A stretch of 64,000 nucleotides of DNA from Scleroderma bovista (Eukaryota; Basidiomycota; Agaricomycetes; Boletales; Sclerodermataceae), in the NCBI GenBank assembly GCA_037178675.1, contig JAYMGJ010000212.1, positions 1 to 64,000 of the forward strand, written 5' to 3'. The position numbers and the translations under genes were made by a program. The notes under the pieces are model-generated. The model worked only from the letters and a program-made list of their open reading frames with translations. It had not been told where the DNA came from and made no database searches. Shown in pieces: positions 1 through 10,100 of this stretch; the stretch's first letter is position 1; the number at the start of each line of letters is the position of its first letter.

Positions 1-120
1 TTCCCCTATCTGTTTCACTCTGTAATATCACTCACTCTCAAATCCAGCCACTTTTCTCTATAAACAAAAAAGTAAAACTAAATTACATTTTCTATTTACA
101 AGGAGTCCGGACCGGACCAC

Positions 121-1175
121 CTACTCTGGCACACCGCTGCCAGGGTTCTCCTGCTCCTCATGGAGCCCCTGGACTTCTTGTTCGACCTCCTCCGGGTCGA
201 CCTCCGCCTCGCTGTCCTCCGACTCCTCGTCCTCGTCCCAGGGCGCCGTAAAGAAACGACACTCCTCGAGAAAAGTCTCGAGGCCGGCCGTCAGCCGCTC
301 ATTTCCCCTCGCCACCGAGCGAGTGGCATCCGCGACCCGGCGCATCTGACCGGTCATCTCCTCCACCGCCCCGGTCAACCGGTCCAGTCGTTCCAAGAAC
401 GGCCCAGGGTCAAACCCGGACCGTTTCCTAGACGGCCCCGGCACTTCAACGATGTCGTCGTTGTTGTTGACGACCTTCGCCAGCTTCTTCTTCTTCCGCT
501 TTTCACCACCTCGCGGTGACGTCGCCACCTCCTTCTCCTTCGCCTTACCCTTGCCTTTGTCCACTACCGGACCAGGACCCCCCACCTCCGGCCACTCGCA
601 CTTCTCCTTGAGGCCGGCGCACTTCATGCACGCGCGCTGCTTGGGTTTTTCCGGGTCTCGTTCGCACTTGGCCTTGTGCTTCGCACAGCGAATGCACCTG
701 CCAAAAAATTAATAAAGTAACAAGGGAATAAAATTAAAAAAAATACTTACCGGACATTGTCGCTCCGGTCTTCACTCGGACCCGCCTCTGGTTCCTCCCT
801 TGCTCGCTTCTTCGACGCCTCCTGCGCCATCGCTCTCTGCCTCGCTGCAACCTCTGCAGCCCTCCGCTGCACCTCCACCCTGTCCTTCTCCACCTGCTCT
901 CTCGCTTTCTGCTCTGCCTCCGCCTTGGCACGCTCTGCCTCCTCGCGAGCCCTTGCCTCTGCCTCTTCACGCGCTCGCCTCTCCGCCTCCTCCCTACGTT
1001 GCCTCTCCTCCCTCTTCACTTGCTTGCGACGACGGCGCTCCTTCGCTTTGGCGTCGAGAACGTCGGATTCGTCCTCGCTACCGGACTGTAATTCCGGTGT
1101 CGAGGCCTTCGTCCAATCCCTGGACTCGGTGGCAACGGGGGCAACGGGACTGGTGGACTTAGCAGTGGCCGACAT
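121..1175 (-). CDS. Zn2Cys6-like protein with charged coiled coil, antisense to an LTR element
   Basis: Two exons, 1175-751 and 697-121, separated by an intron with donor GTAAGT and acceptor TTGGCAG. The spliced product is about 333 residues. Residues 1-60 are Ser/Thr/Asp/Glu-rich, and about 60-135 is a long Arg/Glu/Ala helix of coiled-coil character. A zinc-cluster pattern spans the exon junction: Cys143-x2-Cys-x6-Cys-x11-Cys-x2-Cys-x6-Cys175, which matches fungal Zn(II)2Cys6 spacing. The C-terminal third is basic, then strongly acidic (DEDEESEDSEAE). I start at the ATG at 1175; an in-frame ATG at 1256 would add 27 residues. Binuclear zinc clusters normally bind DNA, but no fungal transcription-factor middle domain follows, so the role is unknown. 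The gene lies directly upstream of, and antisense to, a polypurine tract and LTR, so it is probably an element-borne passenger. The cluster is clear; the function is not. Confidence 0.7.
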
Positions 1176-1567
1176 GATAGGATCGCGGAAAGAAAACTGG
1201 GGGTAACAAGCAAAACCGGTCTGATCTTTATAGATCCAGAATTCGTACTCAGACATTTACTCCGGACTCCGCATTGTTCTAGGCGACCACACGACAGCCT
1301 CATTGGGGCCTCATGGGTTCGGCCCCTAAAAGGGGGATACTGTTACGACCATGTCCAACTCCAGATCATATCCAGTTACTCCGGTCACATCGCAGGCCTA
1401 CAGCTCAACTCCGGTCGTTCTCAGTTACTCCGGTCAACGGTCGCGCAGATAACCTTCCGCTAACTACGACCCTTGGTCTATACTCCATTCGCTCTTACTA
1501 CACCTCGCTGTCTACCCTGCCTTGACGTGAGTTCTCCGTGAACTCGATATATCCTATACCTTGTAGC

Positions 1568-1629
1568 ATTTTCACCGGACCTGATTTATTTTACACGGAC
1601 CTGACTTTATTTTCACCGGACCTGACCTA
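1568..1629. repeat. Three tandem copies of a 20-21 bp unit inside the LTR
   Basis: The unit reads approximately ATTTTCACCGGACCTGACTT and occurs three times in succession with a few substitutions. It accounts for much of the CCGGACCTGA density of the LTR and could be a promoter or enhancer repeat. That role is only inferred. Confidence 0.6.
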
Positions 1630-1763
1630 GTCCTAACTCCGGTCATCCCTTGTCCGCTATTAGGTTGTTTACTTGTCACCGTATATACTCAACCCTAGTT
1701 CTTACTTAGTATAAGTACTCTGTAAGTTTATCCTGTACTCCTCAGTCTGAAATCAACTTAGTC

Positions 1764-1808
1764 ACTACTCCAGTCTCTGTCTGTCTCTGTCTCTGTCTCC
1801 ATCTCTAT
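1764..1808. repeat. GTCTCT-type microsatellite
   Basis: An imperfect hexanucleotide run (CTGTCTCTGTCTCTGTCT and variants) within the proposed LTR. No gene overlaps it convincingly. Confidence 0.6.
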
Positions 1809-2211
1809 CACCTTGACCGGAACCTACGCAAGGGATCAACGCACGTCGTCCTTGTCGTTGAATCCAAGCGGTCACCACCTCTGGCCGGACTAATCCCTCG
1901 TCCAGCCCTCTGCCCTCTTCCTTCGTCTGCACTCGTCCGGACTTGACCGGACCTCGTACCGGAGTAGACCCGGACTTGACAGTGATACTCCATCCGTGGG
2001 CTCCCATCCGCTGGCCCGTGACACTCGGCCGATTTTCACCTTCGGGTGGCTGTGTAAGATGGGACAAAGTAGGTACATTATGTGTGATATTATCAATGAA
2101 TCTAGGATGGGGCAGTGTCAACAGGTGTTTAGCAATGACAAACTGCATGAAGATCACCACCAAGAACTGGTCTCAGATGTATTTCTGTGCATTTCTGTAC
2201 AACTGTAATAG

Positions 2212-2522
2212 TGTTGTAAATTAACCAGCACATGTTACTAGGTACTGAGGTGCATGACCACGTGATGCTTACATAAGCCCTCAGAGCACACATACACAGT
2301 AGTATTTCCTATTAGTTTCTCAGTAGCTTGAACATCTACTGAGGGTAAGTAGTCCTACACACTCATTTCTACACATACTCACTTGTAGTAGTTACTACAG
2401 GTACTACTCTAATACAGTAGCTTGAATATCTACTGAGGTTACTACAGGGTTACCAACTTTCTACCACAGCTTCTGTCCTCTAGGTCCACTGCAGCAACCC
2501 CCAACACACACTTTTTCCAAGA
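2212..2522 (+). repeat. Left (5') LTR, 311 bp
   Basis: Starts TGTTGTAAATTAACC and ends TTTTTCCAAGA. It contains two copies of a segment resembling CAGTAGCTTGAACATCTACTG. The first is framed as a hairpin with 8-bp arms CTCAGTAG/CTACTGAG around a 9-nt loop. It aligns end to end with 6568-6878. Confidence 0.9.
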
Positions 2523-2534
2523 GGTTATGAGCCC
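2523..2534 (+). promoter_or_regulatory. Primer-binding site, initiator tRNA-Met half-molecule type
   Basis: GGTTATGAGCCC begins at the first base after the left LTR. It is the reverse complement of GGGCTCATAACC, the anticodon arm of eukaryotic initiator tRNA-Met with anticodon CAT. Copia-class elements are known to prime from a cleaved tRNA half at this region. The adjacency to the LTR fixes both the LTR end and the element's plus orientation. Confidence 0.85.
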
Positions 2535-2561
2535 TGCTCTTGCCTGAAGGAAGAAGCAGAC

Positions 2562-3203
2562 TTGTGGAAAATAGGATTTACCCTTACCTTGAAGGTATCA
2601 AGTGAAATGGTCCTTGAAATTCCTGAACTCGCACAAGAAAATCAAAACTGGAAAATTTACCATGCACATATCCTCAATAGCACAGCTGCAGAAGGTGTAG
2701 TCAGCCACCTCGCAGGTGCAGCACCAAAACCAGTCAATTTCAGCAAACTTGAAGCATGAAACTCATCTAATGCATTGGCTAAGTACATTGTGATGGAAGT
2801 AATTACAGATTCTCTTCTTGTGTGGCTCATGCACCATGAACTCGCCCACACTCTCTTCAGCCACCTCACAGTCATTTTTGGCGACCTCGAACCCATAGCT
2901 CTCGAGACACCAGTGGAACAGAGCCACCAAGATGAACCTCTCTGTGAGGACTTGCACCCCAAGTCGGACAGTGCTTATTCAGTGCGCACCGCAGCAATTG
3001 TTGAAGGAAAACATGTCAAAAGAGCCGGCGCAGCCCCGCGCATTGTGCACGACACAGATCGGGATAACAACTATACTATTAGTCTAACATCCGAGCTCAA
3101 AAGGACCGATATCCACGACAGAAAGCCCAGCAGCATCACGACTGACTGGCATCCCCATTATCCCCGGTACCCCGAGTACAAACAACATGCTAAACTACCC
3201 TAA
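2562..3203 (+). pseudogene. Copia-type gag remnant with an in-frame stop
   Basis: One reading frame runs from 2562 to 3203 with a single TGA at 2757-2759. It encodes a copia-type gag N-terminus: an ENQNWKIYHAHIL segment, then SHLAGAAPKP, then a helical part with AKYIVMEVITDSLLVWLMHH and IFGDLEPIALETPVEQS. The stop falls where related gag proteins carry Trp, so a TGG to TGA change is likely. After 3203 coding continues only in another frame. No CCHC knuckle is visible. Gag would form the particle that packages element RNA. With the stop and frame change this copy is presumably dead or needs helper gag. Confidence 0.7.
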
Positions 3204-3711
3204 AGACCTGGGAGACCCCCCAAACGTGCCTGATGGAATGTTGAGGGGAGACATCCAGGAGACGGCTGTAAATGGAGGACAGTGGCAGTGCACTGTGTGC
3301 GAGGTGAATCGAAATGATGAAATGGCTTCGCCAGCCCCCAATATGGCAGACAGGATGTCTGAGATGGCGACGGGTGACGGCCCAGTACCACTCTCATGCA
3401 AACACGACCTAAAATTGCTGTGAAACATCAGCATAAGTCAACTCGAAACATACCTCAGCCAAACGGACGTGTGAACGCCATCGTGCAGCACTCAAACGGG
3501 CACCCGAAGCCCAAAGTCCACTTACCCAGACGGCATAGACCGCCACTCGAAGGGAAGAGGCATGTCCGTGCCACAAATGGCAATGCACACAGCTCGAGCA
3601 GGCACTCTATGCCCCAGAAGCTCGCCGCCAGCCTAAACGAGTCGGATACACTCGTTACCGTATCCACTGAGTCGGAGAAGTCACACAGCGGCGAAATACC
3701 GCAAGTACGCC

Positions 3712-5556
3712 TTGGCAGCATGCGTTGGCACACGGACAGATGATGAGAATGGCCCTGGGAGCGGAGCGGATGAGTCGAAAGACTCGGCGGATGCATTGAA
3801 CGCGTCATACAATGCTGAAACGACTGGGATCAGCTGTAGTGGGAGTCCAGACACGCACCTTGGAACTGGAAGCACGAAACGCGCCATAGACCGCACAAAC
3901 GGCCTTGGAAGCCGAGTGGAGACGTCAGAGGGCCAGACGGACGCGTCGAGAGCCCAAACGGACGCTCTGAACGCGTCTAATAAAGCTGAAACGGCTGGGA
4001 CAAGCCACGGTGAAGGTGCAAGCACTTACCTGGGTGCTGGAGACGCAAAACGCATCATAGACACGACGGACGGCCCTGGGAGCCAGATGGACGCGTCGAG
4101 CGGGCACATGGACGCCCCAAGCGTTCAAACGGACACGTTAATGCCTGCAAACACACCAGAAACCGTCAGTACAAACCCAACAGAGCCAAAACCGCCAGAC
4201 TTACCTGGTGAAGGCGGCAGATGGGCTCCAAACGAGCCAAACGGCTTCTACAGCCACGCGGGCATGTCAATTGGGCACGGAGACACCCAAAGCATTCAAA
4301 CGGACGCAATAACACCTGCTGACGAAGTAGGAAACATCAGAACATGCCTAGACGACTCAAAGTCGCAAAACTCACCTGTCGAGACTGCATGGCAGCGCTC
4401 AGACGAGCCAAACACCTGCAGACACTGCACGGACGCCCCAAGCATTCATACGGACGTGTTAACGGCTACAAACGAAGCAGAATGCATCAAAACGCGTCAA
4501 AACAGCTTGAGAACGCCAAACCTACCTGCCGGGAGCGCAACATCGCGCTCAGGCGAGCCAAACGCCTGCGGAGACCCCACAGACACGTCAACCGTACGGA
4601 CGGACGCCCACAGCGTTGGAAACAGCACGAAAACGGCTGCAAACGGAACGGAACGCGTCAGAACGCGCCGAAAACGATCGAAACCGCCAGACTCACCTGC
4701 AGAGGCTGCAATGCAGCGCTCAAACGAGCCAGACGGCTGCAGGGACTGTGCGGACACGTCGAGCGCATGCACACACGTGCAGAGCGTTGGGAATGACGCG
4801 CATACGGCTGAAAACGAAGCGGAGAGCATCAGAACGCGCCGAAAACGCTCGAAAACGCGAAACTCACCTCATGGGCGCGAAACCGCCACACCCAAGCCTA
4901 CCTATCAACAGAAACGGGTCAGCGGCAAAGGTATCAACATGTACGTACCACAAATCACGCCAATCGACACCACAAGTAGAAAATTCGTCTTTGGACGAGC
5001 GGAGAGCACAGGAGAGGTGGTAATCGCGAAGCTCGTCGACGAGACGACTGGCGATGGCGATGGCAGATGGAACGGAGGTGACGGCGACGTGAACGGCACG
5101 ACTAGTAGCAGCGGCAACGTCGACTTGACACGAGTCGAGGCAGCGCTGCTGGCTACAGACAGTCAGCAAACGCGCTCAGGCCGAATAACACGGAAACACG
5201 ACTTACCAGTGTCGTCCATACCACCCATCCAACCTGCAGAGCGTCGGTACAGACCCGCTAGACGTCGACGTCGACACGGAAAGCTCAAGATCGAGCGAAT
5301 AAACGACAACCATGCGCAGAGACGCGAAACAACTCACCTACGGCGCGCACATGGCGCACAGTCACCCGACATCCCGTCGAAACGCTGCGACAGGGTCGTT
5401 GCACCCATCTGTCGACGCAATCAAATCAAATTCAAACTTACAAGAGTCAGCCAAGCACGGAAGGGTGAAACGACTCACCTAGCACACGCACATGCCGTGC
5501 AACCACACGGGAACACCCCGAAACGTTCCTACAGGGTCATTGGACCCAGGCGTTGA
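3712..5556 (+). CDS. Repetitive 614-codon sense ORF of the LTR element (may be an antisense shadow)
   Basis: An open plus-strand frame of 614 codons, Thr/Ser/Asp/Asn-rich, made largely of about six diverged units of 51-57 residues. Each unit carries variants of RSNEPDGCRDCADTSS followed by TAENEAESIRTRRKRSK. The last 200 residues are basic (ARRRRRHGKLKIERI). It could be the C-terminal extension of gag. However, the same DNA on the minus strand carries regularly spaced consensus splice sites (next entry), and a repeat period of 171 bp keeps any frame open by itself. I recognise no domain. I give this frame the lower probability of the two. Confidence 0.3.
   Translation: MAACVGTRTDDENGPGSGADESKDSADALNASYNAETTGISCSGSPDTHLGTGSTKRAIDRTNGLGSRVETSEGQTDASRAQTDALNASNKAETAGTSHGEGASTYLGAGDAKRIIDTTDGPGSQMDASSGHMDAPSVQTDTLMPANTPETVSTNPTEPKPPDLPGEGGRWAPNEPNGFYSHAGMSIGHGDTQSIQTDAITPADEVGNIRTCLDDSKSQNSPVETAWQRSDEPNTCRHCTDAPSIHTDVLTATNEAECIKTRQNSLRTPNLPAGSATSRSGEPNACGDPTDTSTVRTDAHSVGNSTKTAANGTERVRTRRKRSKPPDSPAEAAMQRSNEPDGCRDCADTSSACTHVQSVGNDAHTAENEAESIRTRRKRSKTRNSPHGRETATPKPTYQQKRVSGKGINMYVPQITPIDTTSRKFVFGRAESTGEVVIAKLVDETTGDGDGRWNGGDGDVNGTTSSSGNVDLTRVEAALLATDSQQTRSGRITRKHDLPVSSIPPIQPAERRYRPARRRRRHGKLKIERINDNHAQRRETTHLRRAHGAQSPDIPSKRCDRVVAPICRRNQIKFKLTRVSQARKGETTHLAHAHAVQPHGNTPKRSYRVIGPRR
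3859..5478 (-). other. Antisense array of tandem exon-intron cassettes (possible multi-exon gene)
   Basis: On the minus strand, donors recur at (plus coordinates of the intron's first base) 5478, 5337, 5206, 4948, 4867, 4696, 4525, 4375, 4204, 4029 and 3858. Most read GTGAGT or GTAAGT after CAG/GAG/TAG. Each is followed by an acceptor such as TTTGCAG, with CTGAC- or CTGAT-like branch sites upstream. Introns 4808-4867, 4637-4696, 4466-4525, 4316-4375 and 4145-4204 are all exactly 60 nt. The exons between them are 111, 111, 90 and 111 nt, all open in phase 0, each ending in Gln and sharing a RLARLSAAMQSRQ-like segment. A longer exon, 4949-5152, is 68 codons. The cassette at 4030-4144 has an in-frame TGA in that phase. 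No start codon or promoter was fixed and no known domain is recognised. The splice signals are directly visible; that they are used is inference. Confidence 0.55.
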
Positions 5557-6567
5557 TGCGGAAGGCTGAAACCACGACCTACAAACGTTAGTCGAAAGCG
5601 CAAGGAGCGGAAACGCTTATCAAGGGCTCTACAAGCCCATACTCCCCTTCCTACTCGATCCATCCGATCCCACGCGATACCGGTCCATTGGAAGTCTTCT
5701 ATACGGCCTTCAGAGTGTAAGGAACTAACACGACTTAGCTACGCAACTACAAAATATTTCCGATCTACAAAGCACTCGAGAGGGCCCGGGCGTTGGTGAG
5801 GACGCCTACCGCGGACCTCGGGGTGAGTTATGATCGGTACCGGGTAACTGGTATCGATCGTCCTGCGACCGGCAAGACCCACAAAGGGCAGGGCGGACGT
5901 ATGTTATCTACGACGCACCGAAGCGGCCAGGTTAGATCCCGCGCCCTATGTCCTTAGGCACGGCCCTCTCAGTGCTTTGCCGCCCCTTGTACTGTAGCTT
6001 TGACACTTTCCTTGTACTTTAGATACATTGTTGCTTGGACGTCGAGCCACTCCGAGGCGCTTTGACGTCAGTACTGTACTTATAGCGCCTGTAGCAGCTT
6101 CGAGCTGTAAAACATCCGATTCCCCCAGTTCCGCATTTCACGTCCGAGTCATCAATCTAAGAAGTCTCAAGTTCCCGTTGTAGTATCTACTATAGCATTC
6201 ACCGTCCGAGTTCCGAGTCTCTTCCGTCTCTTATCTCCTTCTCACTCCCTTGTCCTCTCGAACACCCGAACCCGCACCTTCCCCTACAAGAGCTTGAAGA
6301 ACGACCTGCAAAAAGGTTAGCCGCGACGACAAGAAGTCTAATCGCATCAAATATGCACCTGAGTGCAAACAGATCAACGACGCGCAACGCGCTCATCACG
6401 GGCACGTGACTTACCAAATCGGGTAACGACACCGCACACAAACCTTTGCATCAACAAGACTCGGACTCTCGAGCAACGGACTACACATTCATTTGGTCTT
6501 TAACACTTCCTTGATTTCATTTGTTATTTTCTACTGTCCCTACTAACACATACTGTTTAAGGGAGCG

Positions 6568-6878
6568 TGTTGTAAATTAACCAGCACATGTTACTAGGTA
6601 CTTAGGCGCGTGACTGCGTGGCTTACATAAGCCTTCCTAGCGCACATACACAGTAGTATTTTCCTATTAGTCCCTCAGTAGCTTGAACATCTACTGAGGG
6701 TAAGTAGTCCATTACACACTCATTTCTACACATACTCACTTGTAGTAGTTACTACAGGTACTACTCTAATGCAGTAGCTTGAACATCTACTGAGGTTACT
6801 ACAGGGTTACCAATTTCCTACCACAGCTTCTGTCCTTTAGGTCCACTGTAGCAACCCCCCAACACACTTTTTCCAAGA
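6568..6878 (+). repeat. Right (3') LTR, 311 bp
   Basis: Same ends and length as the left LTR, with about twenty scattered differences, so the insertion is not recent. It is followed directly by the target duplication AATAG. It contains the same internal hairpin and duplicated CAGTAGCTTGAACATCTACTG segment. Confidence 0.9.
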
Positions 6879-6883
6879 AATAG

Positions 6884-7146
6884 ATCAATATACAATCCCA
6901 TCCTATACAGTAGTATACACATATGATCCTCTTTCACATGCTACCAGAGCAAAGCAAAGTAGGGCTTGCTGTTTTAACAAAGCTTTCTGATGGTCTGGAT
7001 GGTCTGTGTGTCATCTGTTGATGACTGACACTTTGACAGACTGGTAAATTGATCAGGTGAGATCAGACCAAATCAGACATAACCAGACTACATCAATCAC
7101 ACCAGACAAATTAGACTGTTTGCAACTTTCCTGATGTGTCAGGGCA
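6884..7146. other. Gap with degenerate CAGAC-rich simple sequence
   Basis: Between the LTR element and the GTPase/vWA gene. The plus strand at 7040-7120 is a degenerate run of GATCAGAC, AATCAGAC and CCAGAC motifs. It occupies the place where the last exon of the minus-strand gene would be expected. No gene is seen. Confidence 0.5.
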
Positions 7147-10100
7147 TTAATGAGTAGAAGTATGGAGAGACCATACAGTATCAAGAGTTTGGGTGTATGT
7201 CGACTTGATTGTAGCAGCAGGCGGAGGAAGTGGGTCTCTCGCTGCATTGTTTTGAGCATCTTGCGCAATCTCCGTCATTCTACGGAGGTATACAGAGGAT
7301 GCATCTGGACCAAATGACACAGCATGGAAGGACACAGCTTTTCTATAAAGTATTTGTCAAAAATAATTCAAAAATGGGTATTATAAGCTCGTACCCAAGC
7401 TGGATTGATCTGCAACACAGATCTTGCATAGTCTGGTCAGTAATATGACATTCTCCATCAGAGAGAAAGATGATGACAGGAGACCTGAAAAGGATCTTAG
7501 TACACTACTTAAAATCTTCTCAAGGATGCCCATTTACCTCTCTGTGCTCCAGTTCCCTTCCATGAGACCCTGAGCATGGACAATGGCAGCAGTATAATTG
7601 GTACCTCCAACTGCCTCGTAAGGCAGGAGGGCGTCAAGAAGTTGATCCGGAGTACTTGTGAAATCATTTTCAATTGCAGTCAGGACACCATGGTTAAAGA
7701 GGATGACACTATATGCGTCTCTGCGAGCAGCATTCCCACCAGATCCAATGGCTGCTGCACGTGCAGACCAGAAGCTGAAAAGTGAGGAGAGCACTGCGCC
7801 AAACCTGTCGTTGGCAGTAGCGATGATCCTTGCAGAGGCTGAAGTATTTTGTAATGGCTGCCTATCATTGCAAGACATAGAACCTGATCTAAAGTAGGGA
7901 TCAGCTTGAAATGCTGAATTAACCAAACACAACCCTGACCTGTCTGCAACGAAAATGCTGCAAAAACCACTGAGGCAAGTGTACTGAGAAATAAATATGG
8001 TACATACACATGATACGCTTGCTGCATTACGACAGGATTGCGACAATTAAAATGATGTCCATCGTTGGATATATATCCCAGTGCTGGTGCAGCACTCAGG
8101 TCTGACGGTGGATGAAACATAGGCAAAGTGCAATACGAAGGCTGAGGAAGATTCCCAGCGTCCCCAGCATGCTCTGGACCTATTTCGCCGTCATGATCCT
8201 GTCTCTGCTACAAAGAAGTAGCTTACTACTGCACATAGCATCACTGTTGGAAAATCAGCTTGCGCTACAACGTAACATGCTAGAAAACTTGCCATTTTGC
8301 AAACATCGCTTGTTCCTCTCTCGAATAAGGGTCCTTGAAACCTAAGCAGTGTTACCCTCACAGTTGTTCTTAGTTAAATATATGCCCTTACCACTCCTTT
8401 TCCAGAATAAGCTGTGCGTAATGTAATCCTTGGGACGATCTGGGTCAGGAAGCAAGCGTTTGTGGATGTGTTGAATTTCATCATTGCCAGTACAAGCAGC
8501 CTCATCATCGGAACGACAGTAGTCGATGTGTGCGTGGCGACCCAATGTTTGGCAAAGCAAATTGCACATCATCGGGGCACCTTCATCATTGGTGGAGAAT
8601 CTCCTGCCTTCGACCTCGAGTACTGCAGTATCGTCAGGGCCATCAATAGTCCATCGTGTTCGGGACATGGACCCGTGACGTGTTTCGTGCTCTTGTTGGG
8701 GATGGCCTGCATACCAGTAAATCACCATGCCTACACGCCGACTGGAACTAATAGCATACCGAGTGGTAGGGTACAGAAATACCTGCAATTTTCACACCTA
8801 TCGTAACATGCCAGGTTAAAGAAAGTATCATTCTTGATCAAATAAAAGAGTGACCTAGCTTCACAAAAGTGGATGACTTTTTTATCGAGACTATGGTTGT
8901 GGGAACCATTGTGCCTTGTTGCACCAGGTGGGATCACCTTAACGCATTTTAGTCGTTTGGCCACTGAGTCGGATAAGCTAGGTTCACAGAGGCAACTTCG
9001 CACATTTACCTTGAGAATACTGTGCGAGAGAGAGCGGTCAAAAAGAATACATGAGTAGATGGTAATTACATACTTTGGTGTACTGAAAAGTTTCGTGTCT
9101 GCCAGTGAAGGTAGCTTCGATGGATTGTGGGGCTGTTTCAATTTCGCATATCCCCTGAGCTGAGCAGCCAGAGGTGCAAAGATGCTCTTGCCTATGCCCA
9201 TCATGAGCGGGGGTGTGCAACTTAGTTCGTGCAACTCACCCGCAGTGGTGAATTTCCCCATCTTCCAAGCCATGCATATGATCCTGGTGAGAACAAAGGC
9301 GCTTACATAACTGACAAGTGATAGAACAGAGACGGGCTTCGCATTCATGCCGGTCATGGGTAACATCACTGGGAAGTCATTAGCCTCTTCTTTTCTCTGG
9401 GGGTGGCGGTATTATGTACCTAGGAATTCGACAAAATCCGGGACACGAATACTCTCCCCCGTCCACCAGCTTCACGGAAGATAAACTGCACGGCTATAAA
9501 GTAGAAGGACGGTAAGTCTGTGAGCGCGAACGACGATATGACTTGCCTTTCCGCATGCGTGTATTGTGGCAGCGCATAAATGCTCCTCTGGCATGTGATC
9601 AACGACCTAAGGTGCATCAACGAACAGTTCTCCTATAGTAAGTAGGAACATCCCACCTTGACACATTCGTGAAAGCATCCGAATCTGCCTTCAAATTTGC
9701 AAGGCTTCCCACATAGATGAGCCGTGACGACACAGCTAAATCTCAAGGTGAGTTACAGGATTATGACGTAGAACGGATCTGACATATGTTTCCCTGCATG
9801 ACCAGCACTGGGCAAAATTGAGGTTAGAAATTTGCATGATCAATGATTAAAACCCACGTCATGCCACATTGCTTAAGTTCCTGGCAAAAATCACACTCGT
9901 GAATGCAAAGGTGGTTGGTCTGACAGGCGTGCGGTCCATCGTGGAAGTGGGTATGGATGCACAACAGCTGACAGCTAGCACATTGCAATTTACAAAGCTG
10001 CACGTTGCTCTTCAAATCGACAGTCGCTCCTTCAAAAGTGTGCTGAAGCTCCTCGATGATCGCATGCCCTGCCTGGAAACGCGACAAATTCTGGTCAAGC

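Larger units (their letters stand above)
1341..2023 (+). repeat. LTR, probably the 3' LTR of a Ty3-like element
   Basis: The segment begins TGTTACGACC and ends CGTGACA, giving an imperfect 7-bp terminal inversion of the usual TG...CA type. A purine-rich tract, AAAAGGGGGATAC, sits immediately upstream, as expected for a polypurine tract before a 3' LTR in plus orientation. The interior is rich in CCGGTC/CCGGAC motifs and contains short tandem repeats. The partner LTR would lie before base 1, so neither a target duplication nor LTR identity can be tested. The 3' boundary is the least certain part. A 5' LTR of a minus-strand element is the alternative. Confidence 0.5.
2207..6883 (+). mobile_element. 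Complete copia-type LTR element without pol (TR-GAG-like)
   Basis: Two LTRs of equal length (2212-2522 and 6568-6878, 311 bp each, roughly 93% identical by eye) are flanked by a perfect 5-bp target duplication AATAG (2207-2211 and 6879-6883). GGTTATGAGCCC (2523-2534) follows the left LTR directly and is complementary to the anticodon arm of initiator tRNA-Met, the half-tRNA primer mode known from copia. A short purine tract ending AAGGGAGCG precedes the right LTR. The 4.0-kb interior holds a gag remnant and a repetitive region. I see no protease, integrase, reverse transcriptase or RNase H motifs, so the element must depend on partners. LTR ends are TG...GA rather than TG...CA. It inserted about 270 bp beyond the 3' end of the GTPase/vWA gene. 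Confidence 0.88.

Noticed and set aside
160..519. Plus-strand 119-codon frame opposite the Zn-cluster gene
   Set aside because: The minus strand has a clear zinc-cluster pattern interrupted by a proper intron; the plus frame has only Leu/Arg-rich composition from reading the acidic/basic codons in reverse.
1765..2224. Overlapping open frames on both strands within the proposed LTR
   Set aside because: Compositionally driven by CCGGTC and GTCTCT repeats, with no family resemblance; better explained as LTR sequence.
3712..5556. 614-codon sense frame as the main gene of the LTR element
   Set aside because: Kept only at low confidence. A 171-bp period is a multiple of three and holds open any frame without stops in one unit, while antisense splice signals in register with the period need a separate explanation.
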